A stretch of DNA of 64,000 bases, taken from Halopelagius fulvigenes (GTDB taxonomy: Archaea; Halobacteriota; Halobacteria; Halobacteriales; Haloferacaceae). The stretch is taken from contig NZ_JBHSXH010000009.1 in the NCBI RefSeq assembly GCF_042662625.1, positions 124,001 to 188,000 on the forward strand, given 5' to 3'. Under the pieces are notes generated by a model, which was not told the origin of the DNA, did not search any database, and saw only the letters and a program-made list of their open reading frames with translations. Shown here one piece after another: positions 49,248 to 57,975 of the stretch (the first letter of the stretch is position 1; every line of letters begins with the position of its first letter). Position numbers and translations under genes: made by a program.

Positions 49248-50624
49248 TCAGTCGTGGTCGTGGCCGTCGTGGCCGTGGTCGTGGTCGTGACCGCTGCCGT
49301 CGCCCGCGACCAACTGCTCGCCGTCGGACATCATGTCCATGTTCTTCAGGTTGTCCCGTTCCTCGAAGTCCTCGACGGCGTCGAGGATGTCCTCCTGCGT
49401 GAGCGACATCCGCTCTTCGGTGAGCGCTTCGAGGACGGCCTCCCGCATCACCATCCGCAGGTCGGACCCGGTGAGACCCTCCGTCCGGTCGGCGACGGAC
49501 TCGGGGTCGAACTCTGCGACGTCCATCCGCCTCGTGATGATGCGGAGGATGTCCGCGCGCATGTCGCGGTCCGGCTTGGGGAAGTTGACGATCTCGTCGA
49601 AGCGACGCCACGCCGCCGAGTCGAGCTGGTCGGGGTGGTTGGTCGCGCCGATGAGGATGACCTCGTCGCGGATGAGCGAGATGTCGTCGATGCTCTTCAG
49701 CAGGGTGTTGACCGCCCGCTTGAGCGCGGCGTGCTCGTCCGATCGCCGGGTCTTCGCCACGGAGTCGAACTCGTCGATGAAGAGGATGCACGGCGAGAGG
49801 CGCTTTGCCACCTCGAACGTCTTCTCGACGTTCTTGGCCGTCTCCCCGAGGTACTGGCTCGTTATCATCGAGAGCTTCACCTCGACGAACGGAAGCCCGA
49901 GTTCGTGGGCGAGCGCGCGCGTCACGGTGGTCTTGCCCGTCCCCGGCGGCCCCACGAACAGGATCTTCCCTATCTCGCGGAGACCGATCTCCGCGAGGTA
50001 CTCGCGGTGTTCGATGGCCTTCATCAGCTTCTGTATCTCGCCCTCTTGGTCCTGCGTGAGGACCAAGTCTTGGAGGGTCATCTCTATCTCCTCCGGCGCG
50101 CGGACCTGCACCAGGTCGAGCATCTCCGCGTCCTCCTCCTCGTCGAAGTACTCGTCGAGGAGGCTGTCTATCCAGACGCGGTCGGCCTGAATCGGCCGGG
50201 TGTGCTCGCGCGCCTCGGCGTGGGTCACGTCCACGTCGCCGCGGTCCTCGACGGTCGCCGCGATGGTGGGGTTCGTCTCCAACCGGTCGCGTTCGGCCCT
50301 GTCGAGGAACCACTCGGTCGCCATCTCGGGTTGCGTCAGCGAGATGCGGCCGGAGAAGTCCTCGCGCTGGGTGAACAGCAGGTCGGAGACGGCGTCCCAC
50401 GGGTGTTCGACGCCGGTTGCTTTCCTCGCCGTACTCTCGGTAACGACGAGCGGTCGCTCGATACCGATTGGGGCGTTCTCGTCCGTCTCGGCGTCATCGT
50501 CCGGTTCCGCCCAGAACACTCGGCGGTACCGCGGCGGCAGGTCGTTCTCGTCCAACCCCCGGTTTTCCGTGTAGAGATGAGCCGTGAGGAGAAATTCGAC
50601 TACCTCGAGAGCCCGATTACTCAT
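49248..50624 (-). CDS. AAA+ ATPase with His/Asp-rich tail
   Basis: 458 residues. The AAA core (about 195-400) has Walker A GPPGTGKTTVTRALAHELGLPFV, Walker B ILFIDEFDSVAKTR, sensor 1 LIGATNHPDQLD and an Arg-finger region. DLRMVMREAVLEAL lies in the lid. The first 190 residues are a haloarchaeal-specific domain (RKATGVEHPWDAVSDLLFTQREDFSGRISL). The C-terminus ends GSGHDHDHGHDGHDHD, a clear metal-binding sequence. Role unknown; the tail suggests a metal-insertion or metal-sensing function. A TATA-like element 27 bases upstream gives a leaderless start. Confidence 0.85.
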   Translation of the reverse strand: MSNRALEVVEFLLTAHLYTENRGLDENDLPPRYRRVFWAEPDDDAETDENAPIGIERPLVVTESTARKATGVEHPWDAVSDLLFTQREDFSGRISLTQPEMATEWFLDRAERDRLETNPTIAATVEDRGDVDVTHAEAREHTRPIQADRVWIDSLLDEYFDEEEDAEMLDLVQVRAPEEIEMTLQDLVLTQDQEGEIQKLMKAIEHREYLAEIGLREIGKILFVGPPGTGKTTVTRALAHELGLPFVEVKLSMITSQYLGETAKNVEKTFEVAKRLSPCILFIDEFDSVAKTRRSDEHAALKRAVNTLLKSIDDISLIRDEVILIGATNHPDQLDSAAWRRFDEIVNFPKPDRDMRADILRIITRRMDVAEFDPESVADRTEGLTGSDLRMVMREAVLEALTEERMSLTQEDILDAVEDFEERDNLKNMDMMSDGEQLVAGDGSGHDHDHGHDGHDHD

Positions 50625-50914
50625 CCGTAAGAAGTTGCGGCCACGAACGCTTAAGACCGTCGAAGGGTGGGCGAGAGAGACGGCTCGTGTTACCGCGTCG
50701 CCCGCCGACGCCGGCGAGAAATACCTTATACCGATAATACGTCTCGAAGGTCTGCGGGCGACTACCGCGGACGCCGCGCGAACTGCTCGCCGTCGAGGAC
50801 GCCTCGCCCGGTGGTTTCGGTGACCCGCCCGGAGGAACCCGGAGCACGTGAAACTCCGTGTGCTATCCTTCGAGTTCTACCCCATTTATTGCCGCAGACG
50901 TTCGAACTGGGAGT

Positions 50915-52048
50915 ATGCCTACGCCAGTCATCGCGGCCGCGTACCGAACGCCGTTCGGCAAGGCCGGCGGCGTCTTCGAGGACACGCGAAGCGAGGACCT
51001 CTCGGTCGCCCTCATCGACCACATCATGGAGGAGACGGGCCTGCAGAGCGCCGACGTGAACGACCTCATGTGGGGGGTCGCCCAGCAACGCGGCGAACAG
51101 GACAACAACGTCGCGCGCGTCATCGCCCTCCTCTCGGAACTCGGCGAGGGGACGCCGGCGACGAGCATCAACCGCTGGTGCGCCTCCTCGATGCAGGCCG
51201 TCATCTCCGCCTCCGACGCCATCGCGGCGGGGAACCGCGAGTGTATCATCGCCGGCGGCGTCGAGAGCATGAGTCGCGTCCCGATGGACGGCGACTCCTA
51301 CCAGCACCTCCACCCCGAACTGTCGGAGAAGTACAACATCTTCCAACTCCAGATGGGGATGACGGCGGAGAAGGTGGCCGAACAGGAGGGCGTCTCCCGG
51401 GAGGAACAGGACGAGTACGCCCTGCGGAGTCACAATCGCGCCGCGGAGGCGACCGAATCGGGCCGCTTCGACGACGAAATCGTCCCCATCGAGACGGACG
51501 ACGGCGTCGTCACGACGGACGAGGGCATCCGCCACGACACCTCCATGGAGGCGCTGTCGGGTCTCTCGCCGGCGTTCACCGGCGACGGCACCGTCACCGC
51601 GGGGAACTCCTCGCAGATAACCGACGGCGCGGCGGCGGTTCTCGTCACGAGTCGGGAGTTCGCCGAGGAGAACGGCCTCGACATCCTCGCCGAAGTCGGC
51701 ACGAACGCCGTCGCGGGCGTCGACCCGACGGTGATGGGCATCGGCCCGGTGCCGGCGACGCGGCGACTCCTCGAACGCGCCGGCCGGGACATCTCCGACT
51801 ACGGCCTCGTGGAACTGAACGAGGCGTTCGCCAGTCAGGCCGTCTACGCCCGCGAGGAACTCGGCGTCGAGGACGCGCGGTACAACGTCAACGGCGGCGC
51901 GATAGCCCTCGGCCACCCCCTCGGCGCGTCCGGCGCGCGCCTCCCCGTGACGCTGATTCACGAGATGCTGAAGCGCGACGAAGAGCGCGGACTCGCGACG
52001 CTCTGCGTCGGATTCGGGCAGGGCGCGGCCATCGAGTTCAGTCGGTAG
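50915..52048 (+). CDS. Acetyl-CoA acetyltransferase (thiolase)
   Basis: 377 residues. Condenses or cleaves acyl-CoA plus acetyl-CoA. The first catalytic Cys is C89 in INRWCASSMQAVISASDAI; His is in VNGGAIALGHPLGASGARL and the second Cys in LATLCVGFGQGAAIEF. The standard N-terminus IAAAYRTPFGKAGGVFEDT is present. Probably beta-oxidation, ketone-body or polyhydroxyalkanoate metabolism, consistent with the AtoE-type transporter and enoyl-CoA hydratase elsewhere. TATA-like catttatt is 27 bases upstream. Confidence 0.93.
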   Translation: MPTPVIAAAYRTPFGKAGGVFEDTRSEDLSVALIDHIMEETGLQSADVNDLMWGVAQQRGEQDNNVARVIALLSELGEGTPATSINRWCASSMQAVISASDAIAAGNRECIIAGGVESMSRVPMDGDSYQHLHPELSEKYNIFQLQMGMTAEKVAEQEGVSREEQDEYALRSHNRAAEATESGRFDDEIVPIETDDGVVTTDEGIRHDTSMEALSGLSPAFTGDGTVTAGNSSQITDGAAAVLVTSREFAEENGLDILAEVGTNAVAGVDPTVMGIGPVPATRRLLERAGRDISDYGLVELNEAFASQAVYAREELGVEDARYNVNGGAIALGHPLGASGARLPVTLIHEMLKRDEERGLATLCVGFGQGAAIEFSR

Positions 52049-52108
52049 GCGGTGAGCGACGGGCGAGAGGCCACGACGCTTTTCGGCGTTCCGAGTGAGT
52101 CCCCACAC

Positions 52109-52798
52109 ATGACGACAGAGCCTAGAGCGGACGCGTCGGACGCTGGGGAGAGTTCGGGGACGTTCTCGCGGCGACGGCTACTGAGAGGCGTCGTAACCGC
52201 GGGCGCGGCCGCCTCGCTCCCGGCGTTCGTCGGCGGCGCGTCGGCGCAGGAGGGGACGGTGACGACCGACAACAGCCCCACGGAACCGCCCACGGAGTTC
52301 CCCACCGAGGAGTCGGGGACGAGTGCGCCCGAGGAGGAGGTGGCCGCGGAGGCCGCCCTCCCGACGGACGCCCCGACGTTCGGCCAGTCGGACTACACCG
52401 GGTTGTTCCTGCAGGTGACCGGCTACGACCGGGAGGCGGACACCTCGGGCGCCGGCCGATGTGGGTTCGCCGAGAGCAACGAGGACATCACGGGCTTCGA
52501 CGCGACCATCTTCGAGACGACCGGGGACCGACGGTCCGCGCAGACGACCATCTTCGCGGTGACGCAGGGGAGCATCATCGACTCCGGGTCGGTGTTCGTC
52601 ATCAACAGTCAGAACCCCTGTCCGAGCAACTTCGTGACGGTCACCCTCGAAGAGGTCGGCGCGACCGGTATCGAGACGCCGACGCCGCAGGGGACGACGT
52701 CGGGCGGGGCGATTCCCGGCTTCGACGCCGTCGCGGGCGTCCTCGGCGTGGGCGCGGCGGCCGCCGCCGCGGCGGTTCGCGCCCGCGGCGACGAGTGA
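52109..52798 (+). CDS. Tat-exported surface protein with PGF-type C-terminal anchor
   Basis: 229 residues. The signal is SRRRLLRGVVTAGAAASLPAFVGGASAQ. After a Thr/Glu/Pro-rich linker (TEPPTEFPTEESGTSAPEEE) there is a small beta domain with GRCGFAESNE and NPCPSNF, probably linked by a disulfide. The tail IPGFDAVAGVLGVGAAAAAAAVRARGDE has the pattern of PGF-CTERM: PGF, hydrophobic helix, basic end. Such tails are processed by archaeosortase A, giving a lipid-anchored cell-surface protein. ATG 52109 is 27 bases after a TATA-like gctttt, and is preferred to a GTG at 52052. Confidence 0.72.
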   Translation: MTTEPRADASDAGESSGTFSRRRLLRGVVTAGAAASLPAFVGGASAQEGTVTTDNSPTEPPTEFPTEESGTSAPEEEVAAEAALPTDAPTFGQSDYTGLFLQVTGYDREADTSGAGRCGFAESNEDITGFDATIFETTGDRRSAQTTIFAVTQGSIIDSGSVFVINSQNPCPSNFVTVTLEEVGATGIETPTPQGTTSGGAIPGFDAVAGVLGVGAAAAAAAVRARGDE

Positions 52799-52829
52799 GC
52801 GAGAGCGACCGTCGCGGCGGTTCCGCGGG

Positions 52830-54698
52830 CTAGTCGTCTGGGTGGACGTACTGTAGCGCCTCGCGGACCGACTCGTTGGCACCCATGACGGTGATTCGGT
52901 CGCCCCGCTGGAGCGTGAAGTCCGCGCTCGGAACGCGCGTGTCGCCGTCTCTGGCGACCAACGCGATGAGGCAGTCGCCCGGGAGTTCCGGACCGACTTC
53001 GCGGACGGTGCGTCCGATGTGCTCCTCGGCGGTCAGTTCGACCTCCTGGATGTCGCCGGTGTGGCCGACTTCGCCCATCCAGTCCATCATCGCCGGCCGC
53101 TCGATGTAGTTGTCCATCGCCTGCGCGGTGGCGAGAACCGAGGAGATGGTCCGCACGCCGAGCTCCTCGAACGCGTCCACGTTGTCGGGGTTGTTCGCCC
53201 GCGCCAGAACCGTCTCGGGGTCGAACTTCGAGTTGACGAGCTGGGCGACGAGCAGGTTCACGTCGTCGTCGCCGGTCGCGGCCACGACGATGCGACTGTT
53301 GTCGGCCCCGGCCGAACGGAGCACGTCCGTGTCGGTGCCGTCGCCCTTGTGGACGGTGAAGCCCTCGTTGCGGGCGATTTGGACGGCTTCCTGACTCTGG
53401 TCGATGAGCACTACGTTCTCTCCGCGGTTTTCGAGGCGGGCGGCGAGCTCTCTCCCCACCTTTCCGCCTCCGATGACGAGTACACGCATTGGTATGATGT
53501 CGAGGTATTCTGCGATTCGGCGGGCGAACCCGCCTTCGAGGACGACCGTAGCGAGGATGACGAGGAAGACGGTGCCGACAAGAAGGTCCGCGGCCTCCGT
53601 CAACCCCTCCGCACGGAGCTGGATGGCGAACAGCGTTGCGACCGACGCGGGGATGATGCCGCGGGGTCCGACGAGGCTCATGAACATCCGCTCTTGGAAG
53701 CTGAACCGGTCGCCGACGGTCGATAAGAAGACGCCGAGCGGTCGAACGACGAGCGCGACGGCGACGACGACGCCGAGCCCGCCCGCGCCGAGCGCGATGA
53801 GCGTCTCGAACTGCAGGAGTGCCGCCAAGGCGATGAAGACGAACGAGAGCACCAGCAGGGTGATGTCGCCTTTGAACGCGGAGATGTCCTCCTCGTACGG
53901 CACGTCGAGGTTGGCGAGGAGGAGACCCGCCGTCGCCACCGCGGCGATGCCGGACTCGGTGGCGATGGTGTCGGCGGCACCGTACGCGACGAGTGCGCCG
54001 GCGAGGACGAGCAGTCGCGCGTTCTGCGGAGCGTTCCCCGGCGAGAGGTCCACGTACCGAAGCGCGTAGTAGATGGTCGCGGCGACGAGTCCGCCGACGA
54101 GGATGCCGACGCCGAGGCGTTCGGCGAACAGCGTCAGAAGCTCGGGTCCGCTGGTGATGCCGGAGATGATGGCCTCGAAGATGACGACGGCGAGGATCGC
54201 GGCCGTCACGTCGTTGACGATACCCTCCGTCTCCAACGCCGCCTCGACTCGGTCCCGCGCCGGGACGACTTCGAGAATCGGCGTGATGACCGTCGGCCCC
54301 GTGGCGACGAGCAACGCGCCGATGAGGAACGAGATCGGCCACGCGGCGTCCAGAAGGAAGTGGACCGCGGCGGCGGTTCCCAGAAGCGACAGCACCGCGC
54401 CGATGGTCACCAACCCGAGCGTCGCCGACGGCGCTTCGCGGAGTTTCGACGCCCGGAGGTGGAAGGCGCCCTCGAAGACGATGATGGCGACGGAGAGGCC
54501 GACGATGGCCGAGAGAGCGTTCCCGAACGAGTTCGGACCGATGACTCCCAGTACCTCCGGACCGAGGACGATTCCCGAGAACAGCAAGAAGACGACGCTC
54601 GGGACCTGAAACCGGTCGGAGAGTACCTGCGATACGACTCCGATGCCGATGATGGCCGCGACGATCGGGATGAGGTTCGCCCCTTCGGCGGTAGCCAC
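52830..54698 (-). CDS. Na+/H+ antiporter with C-terminal TrkA domains
   Basis: 622 residues. Twelve membrane helices of the CPA type (VFLLFSGIVLGPEVLGVIGPNSFG, AALETEGIVNDVTAAILAVVIFEA with the ion-binding N-D pair, SLVGPRGIIPASVATLFAIQL). Then a soluble NAD-binding RCK domain (MRVLVIGGGKVGRELAARLENRG) and a TrkA-C domain (VPSADFTLQRGDRITVMGAN). Probably exports Na+ or K+ against H+ and senses redox/energy state. I chose the GTG at 54696-54698 because GGAGGTG stands five bases before it, and a TATA-like ttat at 54743 gives an 18-nt leader. Confidence 0.88.
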   Translation of the reverse strand: MATAEGANLIPIVAAIIGIGVVSQVLSDRFQVPSVVFLLFSGIVLGPEVLGVIGPNSFGNALSAIVGLSVAIIVFEGAFHLRASKLREAPSATLGLVTIGAVLSLLGTAAAVHFLLDAAWPISFLIGALLVATGPTVITPILEVVPARDRVEAALETEGIVNDVTAAILAVVIFEAIISGITSGPELLTLFAERLGVGILVGGLVAATIYYALRYVDLSPGNAPQNARLLVLAGALVAYGAADTIATESGIAAVATAGLLLANLDVPYEEDISAFKGDITLLVLSFVFIALAALLQFETLIALGAGGLGVVVAVALVVRPLGVFLSTVGDRFSFQERMFMSLVGPRGIIPASVATLFAIQLRAEGLTEAADLLVGTVFLVILATVVLEGGFARRIAEYLDIIPMRVLVIGGGKVGRELAARLENRGENVVLIDQSQEAVQIARNEGFTVHKGDGTDTDVLRSAGADNSRIVVAATGDDDVNLLVAQLVNSKFDPETVLARANNPDNVDAFEELGVRTISSVLATAQAMDNYIERPAMMDWMGEVGHTGDIQEVELTAEEHIGRTVREVGPELPGDCLIALVARDGDTRVPSADFTLQRGDRITVMGANESVREALQYVHPDD

Positions 54699-54703
54699 TA
54701 TGA

Positions 54704-54710
54704 CACCTCC
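54704..54710 (-). promoter_or_regulatory. Shine-Dalgarno site before the antiporter
   Basis: GGAGGTG on the coding strand, five bases upstream of GTG 54698. It decides the start against the in-frame ATG at 54749. Confidence 0.65.
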
Positions 54711-54831
54711 ATGTGACTGTGGCGATGTGGCGAACAACCATAAGTCCATACATTCCCAACGCTGTTTCCGGGTGTGGAACTGAACGTACGTTCGGAAAAT
54801 CTCCCAAATAGGACAAAAGTAGTAGAAAGGG

Positions 54832-56826
54832 TCAGTCGCGGGAGGCGGCCGTCTCGTCCTCGCCGTCGGGAGCGCGGTACAGCATCTCTATCTGATCCGC
54901 GTACCGATCGAGGATGTTCCGCCGCTTCTTCTTCATCGTCGGCGTCATGAGCTCGTTGTCCTCGGAGAACTCCTCGGGGACGAGGCGGAACTGCTTTATC
55001 CGCTCGTAGGACTCCAGGGACTCGTTCACCCGGTCTACCTCCTCCCGCACCCGTGCCCGAACTCGGTCGTCGCGGCAGAGGTCCTCGGGCTTTTCGGGCA
55101 GGCCGAGCCCCTCCCGTTCGTCCCACTCGCGCATTCCCTCGAAGTTCGGTACGACCAGCGCGGAGACGAACTTCCTGCCGTCGCCGAGAACCATGCACTG
55201 TTCGACGACGGAACTGGAGGCGAAGGCGTCCTCTATCGGACCGGGCGCGACGTTCTTGCCCGTCGAGAGCACGAGGATCTGCTTCGCGCGCTCTCGGAAG
55301 GCGACGTACCCGTCGGGTCGCAGTTCCACGATGTCGCCCGTCCGGAACCATCCGCCCTCGAACGACTCCGCCGTCTCCTCGGGGAGGTTCCAGTAGCCGT
55401 CGGTCACGTTCGGGCCGCGGACGAGGAGCTCGCCCACCTCGCCGCCCGCCTCGCCCTCGATGTCGCCGACGACGGTGTCGTCGAGTTTCACCTCGACGTC
55501 CTCCACCGGCGGGCCGATGGTTCCCACTTTGGGCTCCTCGACGGGGTTGACGGCGATGACGGGCGACGTCTCGGTCAGCCCGTACCCCTCCAGAATCGGC
55601 AGCCCCATCCCGTGATACAGGGCGCACAGCTCAGAAGAGAGGCTCCCGCCGCCGCTTATGAAGAACTCTATCCGCCCGCCGAGGGCCTCCCTGACCTGTT
55701 CGAAGACGAGTCGGTCGGCGACTCTGTGCTGCAGGCCGAGGAGGTAGCCGGGGGCGTCGCTCTCGTGGTGCCGTCGCCCCACGTCCACGGCCCACTCGAA
55801 GACGCGCTGCTTCAGGGCCGACTGCGACGCCTCCGTCCGGACGGCGTCGAACAGTTTCTCGTACACCCGCGGAACGCTCGTGCCGGTCGTCGGCGCGACG
55901 AGTTGGAAGTCCTCGCGGAGGGTGTCGGGGTTCTCGGCGTACGCCACCGTCGCGCCCGCGGCGAACATGAGGTAGTGCCCGGCGAGGCGTTCGAAGACGT
56001 GCGCCAACGGGAGGAACGACAGCGTCACCGATCCCGGCGCGATGACGGGCGCGTCGTCCTTGTCGGGCCGGGGGCCGAACCGCCGGTAACACTGGTTGAC
56101 GTTCGAGCGGAAGTTCCGGTGCGTGAGGCGCACGCCCTTCGGTCTGCCCGTCGTCCCCGACGTGTAGATGAGGGAGGCGAGGTCCCCGGGGTCGGAGTCG
56201 TCCACCCACCCCTCGTAGGCCGCCTCGTCGAACGCCTCCGCGCCGCGGTCGTGGAGTTCGCCCAACGTGAGCAGGTCGTCCCTGTCGCGGACGGCCCCCG
56301 CCATCCCGCTCCCGTCGGGTATCTCGTCCATCACGACGACGAACTCCAGATCCAGGTCGTCCTCGACGGCGAGGACCCGCCGGAGGAGGTCGGCGTTCTC
56401 CACGACGACGCCCGTCGCGTCCGAGTCGTCCAGCAGGTACCGAACCTGTCTCTCGGAGGAGGAGGTGTACACCGTCGTGACCGTCGCGCCCGCCGCGAGG
56501 AGGGCGAAGTCGGTCTGCGCCCACTCCATGCGCGTGTGCGCGAAGATACCGACGCGGTCGTCGGCGGTCACGCCGAGTTCGCGAAAGCCGGCGGCGAGGT
56601 TGCGAACCACGTCGCGCATCTCGCGGTACCTCAGGTCGGCGAACGCTCCCGCCGGCGCGGCGGCGACGGCCCCCCGTTCGACGAGCGAACGGTCGTAGAT
56701 GCCGCCTTTGTACCGCTGAGCGACCCGTTGAGCGTTCCGCTCAGCGCTGTCTTCGAACGTTCTCGCAAGCGTCGTGCGGCCGATTACCTCGTCGTCGAAG
56801 GCCGCTTCCGCGTCCCGCCAGTCCAT
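54832..56826 (-). CDS. Long-chain acyl-CoA synthetase (AMP-forming)
   Basis: 664 residues of the ANL superfamily: A5-type YTSGTTGRPKGVRLTHRNF (adenylate-binding loop), GYGLTETSPVIAVNP, GGWFRTGDIVELRPDGYVAFRERAKQILVLSTGKNVAPGPIE (with the conserved K in the C-domain hinge). LTHRNFRSNVNQCYRRF and FLPLAHVFERLAGHYL are as in long-chain fatty acyl-CoA ligases. Activates fatty acids for beta-oxidation or lipid remodelling. A TATA-like ttttacg is 27 bases upstream of the ATG; an inverted repeat (acgttcg/cgaacgt) abuts it. Confidence 0.92.
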   Translation of the reverse strand: MDWRDAEAAFDDEVIGRTTLARTFEDSAERNAQRVAQRYKGGIYDRSLVERGAVAAAPAGAFADLRYREMRDVVRNLAAGFRELGVTADDRVGIFAHTRMEWAQTDFALLAAGATVTTVYTSSSERQVRYLLDDSDATGVVVENADLLRRVLAVEDDLDLEFVVVMDEIPDGSGMAGAVRDRDDLLTLGELHDRGAEAFDEAAYEGWVDDSDPGDLASLIYTSGTTGRPKGVRLTHRNFRSNVNQCYRRFGPRPDKDDAPVIAPGSVTLSFLPLAHVFERLAGHYLMFAAGATVAYAENPDTLREDFQLVAPTTGTSVPRVYEKLFDAVRTEASQSALKQRVFEWAVDVGRRHHESDAPGYLLGLQHRVADRLVFEQVREALGGRIEFFISGGGSLSSELCALYHGMGLPILEGYGLTETSPVIAVNPVEEPKVGTIGPPVEDVEVKLDDTVVGDIEGEAGGEVGELLVRGPNVTDGYWNLPEETAESFEGGWFRTGDIVELRPDGYVAFRERAKQILVLSTGKNVAPGPIEDAFASSSVVEQCMVLGDGRKFVSALVVPNFEGMREWDEREGLGLPEKPEDLCRDDRVRARVREEVDRVNESLESYERIKQFRLVPEEFSEDNELMTPTMKKKRRNILDRYADQIEMLYRAPDGEDETAASRD

Positions 56827-56862
56827 GTCTCTTCCTCGTTCGTCCGCAACGTAAAACGATGT

Positions 56863-56882
56863 ACGTTCGCGCGGCCGAACGT
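56863..56882. promoter_or_regulatory. Candidate operator, acyl-CoA synthetase promoter
   Basis: Inverted repeat with arms acgttcg and cgaacgt around a six-base spacer, immediately upstream of the TATA element (about 56854) of the acyl-CoA synthetase gene. Confidence 0.4.
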
Positions 56883-56956
56883 TGTTCGGCGTTCAACTGG
56901 CTGCAGTCCGCGAGGAGTTGTTCCGTCGCCGCCCGCCGAGACGGCCGACGGCGCGG

Positions 56957-57883
56957 TCACTCCCCGCTCTCGCCCTGCTTCGCCTTCCAGTCGAGGTAGC
57001 CGAGGACCCCGCGCGCGTTCAGGCGTTCCTCCTCGCGAGCCTTCGTCTCGCCCCACACGTTCACCATCTGCGTGTGTTCGGCGAAGTGTTCCACCACCGC
57101 CTCGTCGTCGCCGAGTTCCTCGCGTTTCTGCCGGACGGCCTCGACCCACTCGACGAGCGTCCGCTTGTACGTCTCCATCAGGTCGTCGTCGTACTCGCGG
57201 GGGCCGAAGTGGCCGAAGCAGAGCGTCTCCGGCGACAGTTCCTCGATGGTTCGGACGTCCTCCAGGCAGGCTTCGAGGTCGAACTGCGAGGGCGGCGTTG
57301 TCTGCCGTATCTCGCCGTTCGCCGGCACCCAGATGCCCGCGGCGTCGCCGGTGAACAGTATCTCCTCGCCCGGTTCGTAGAACATCGTCTGGTGGGGCGC
57401 GTGCCCCGGCGCGTGGACGACTTCGAGCGTCCGGTCGCCGAGCGATATCTCGTCGCCGTCCGTCAGCGGTTCAATTCGGTCCTCGGGGACCGGTTTCGGG
57501 TCGACGTAGAACCGCCACTGGTCGCCGACGGCGGCCTTCGTCCCCTCGACGAGGCGTTCGGGGTCCACCAGGTGCGGGACGCCTCTCTCGTGGGTCATCA
57601 CCGTCGCGTTCGGGCAGGCCTCCGCGAGGCAGCCCGCGCCGCCCGCGTGGTCGAGGTGGATGTGCGTCGGGAGGATAAACGCCACGTCCTCGGGGGCGAT
57701 CCCGACCGATTCGAGGGCGTCGAGCGTCCGTTCGTAGTGCGTGCCGATGCCCGAATCGACCAGCGTCGGTCGCTCCGCGTCCACGATGTAGACGGAGCCG
57801 TACGCCTCCGTGTCGTACATCCCGGTGTCCAGATAGTACACGTCGTCGTGGCCGGAGACGGCCTCCACGTCGCCAATCGCCAT
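56957..57883 (-). CDS. Metallo-beta-lactamase-fold hydrolase
   Basis: 308 residues. ILPTHIHLDHAGGAGCLAEACPNATVMTHE is the HxHxDH site; EVVHAPGHAPHQTMFYEPGEEILFTGDAAGIWV provides later ligands, and FGHFGP the last His. It resembles glyoxalase II and quorum-type lactonases. Substrate unknown. It follows the acyl-CoA synthetase upstream region on the same strand (no overlap). A TATA-like gcttttg is 27 bases upstream. Confidence 0.85.
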   Translation of the reverse strand: MAIGDVEAVSGHDDVYYLDTGMYDTEAYGSVYIVDAERPTLVDSGIGTHYERTLDALESVGIAPEDVAFILPTHIHLDHAGGAGCLAEACPNATVMTHERGVPHLVDPERLVEGTKAAVGDQWRFYVDPKPVPEDRIEPLTDGDEISLGDRTLEVVHAPGHAPHQTMFYEPGEEILFTGDAAGIWVPANGEIRQTTPPSQFDLEACLEDVRTIEELSPETLCFGHFGPREYDDDLMETYKRTLVEWVEAVRQKREELGDDEAVVEHFAEHTQMVNVWGETKAREEERLNARGVLGYLDWKAKQGESGE

Positions 57884-57975
57884 GCGTGAGGGGGGACGCC
57901 CGGAGCCAAAAGCGTTCGGTCGGCCACTCGGGGGAGACCTAAGTGTTCGCTCGCCGACGATTCGAGGTGACGAGC

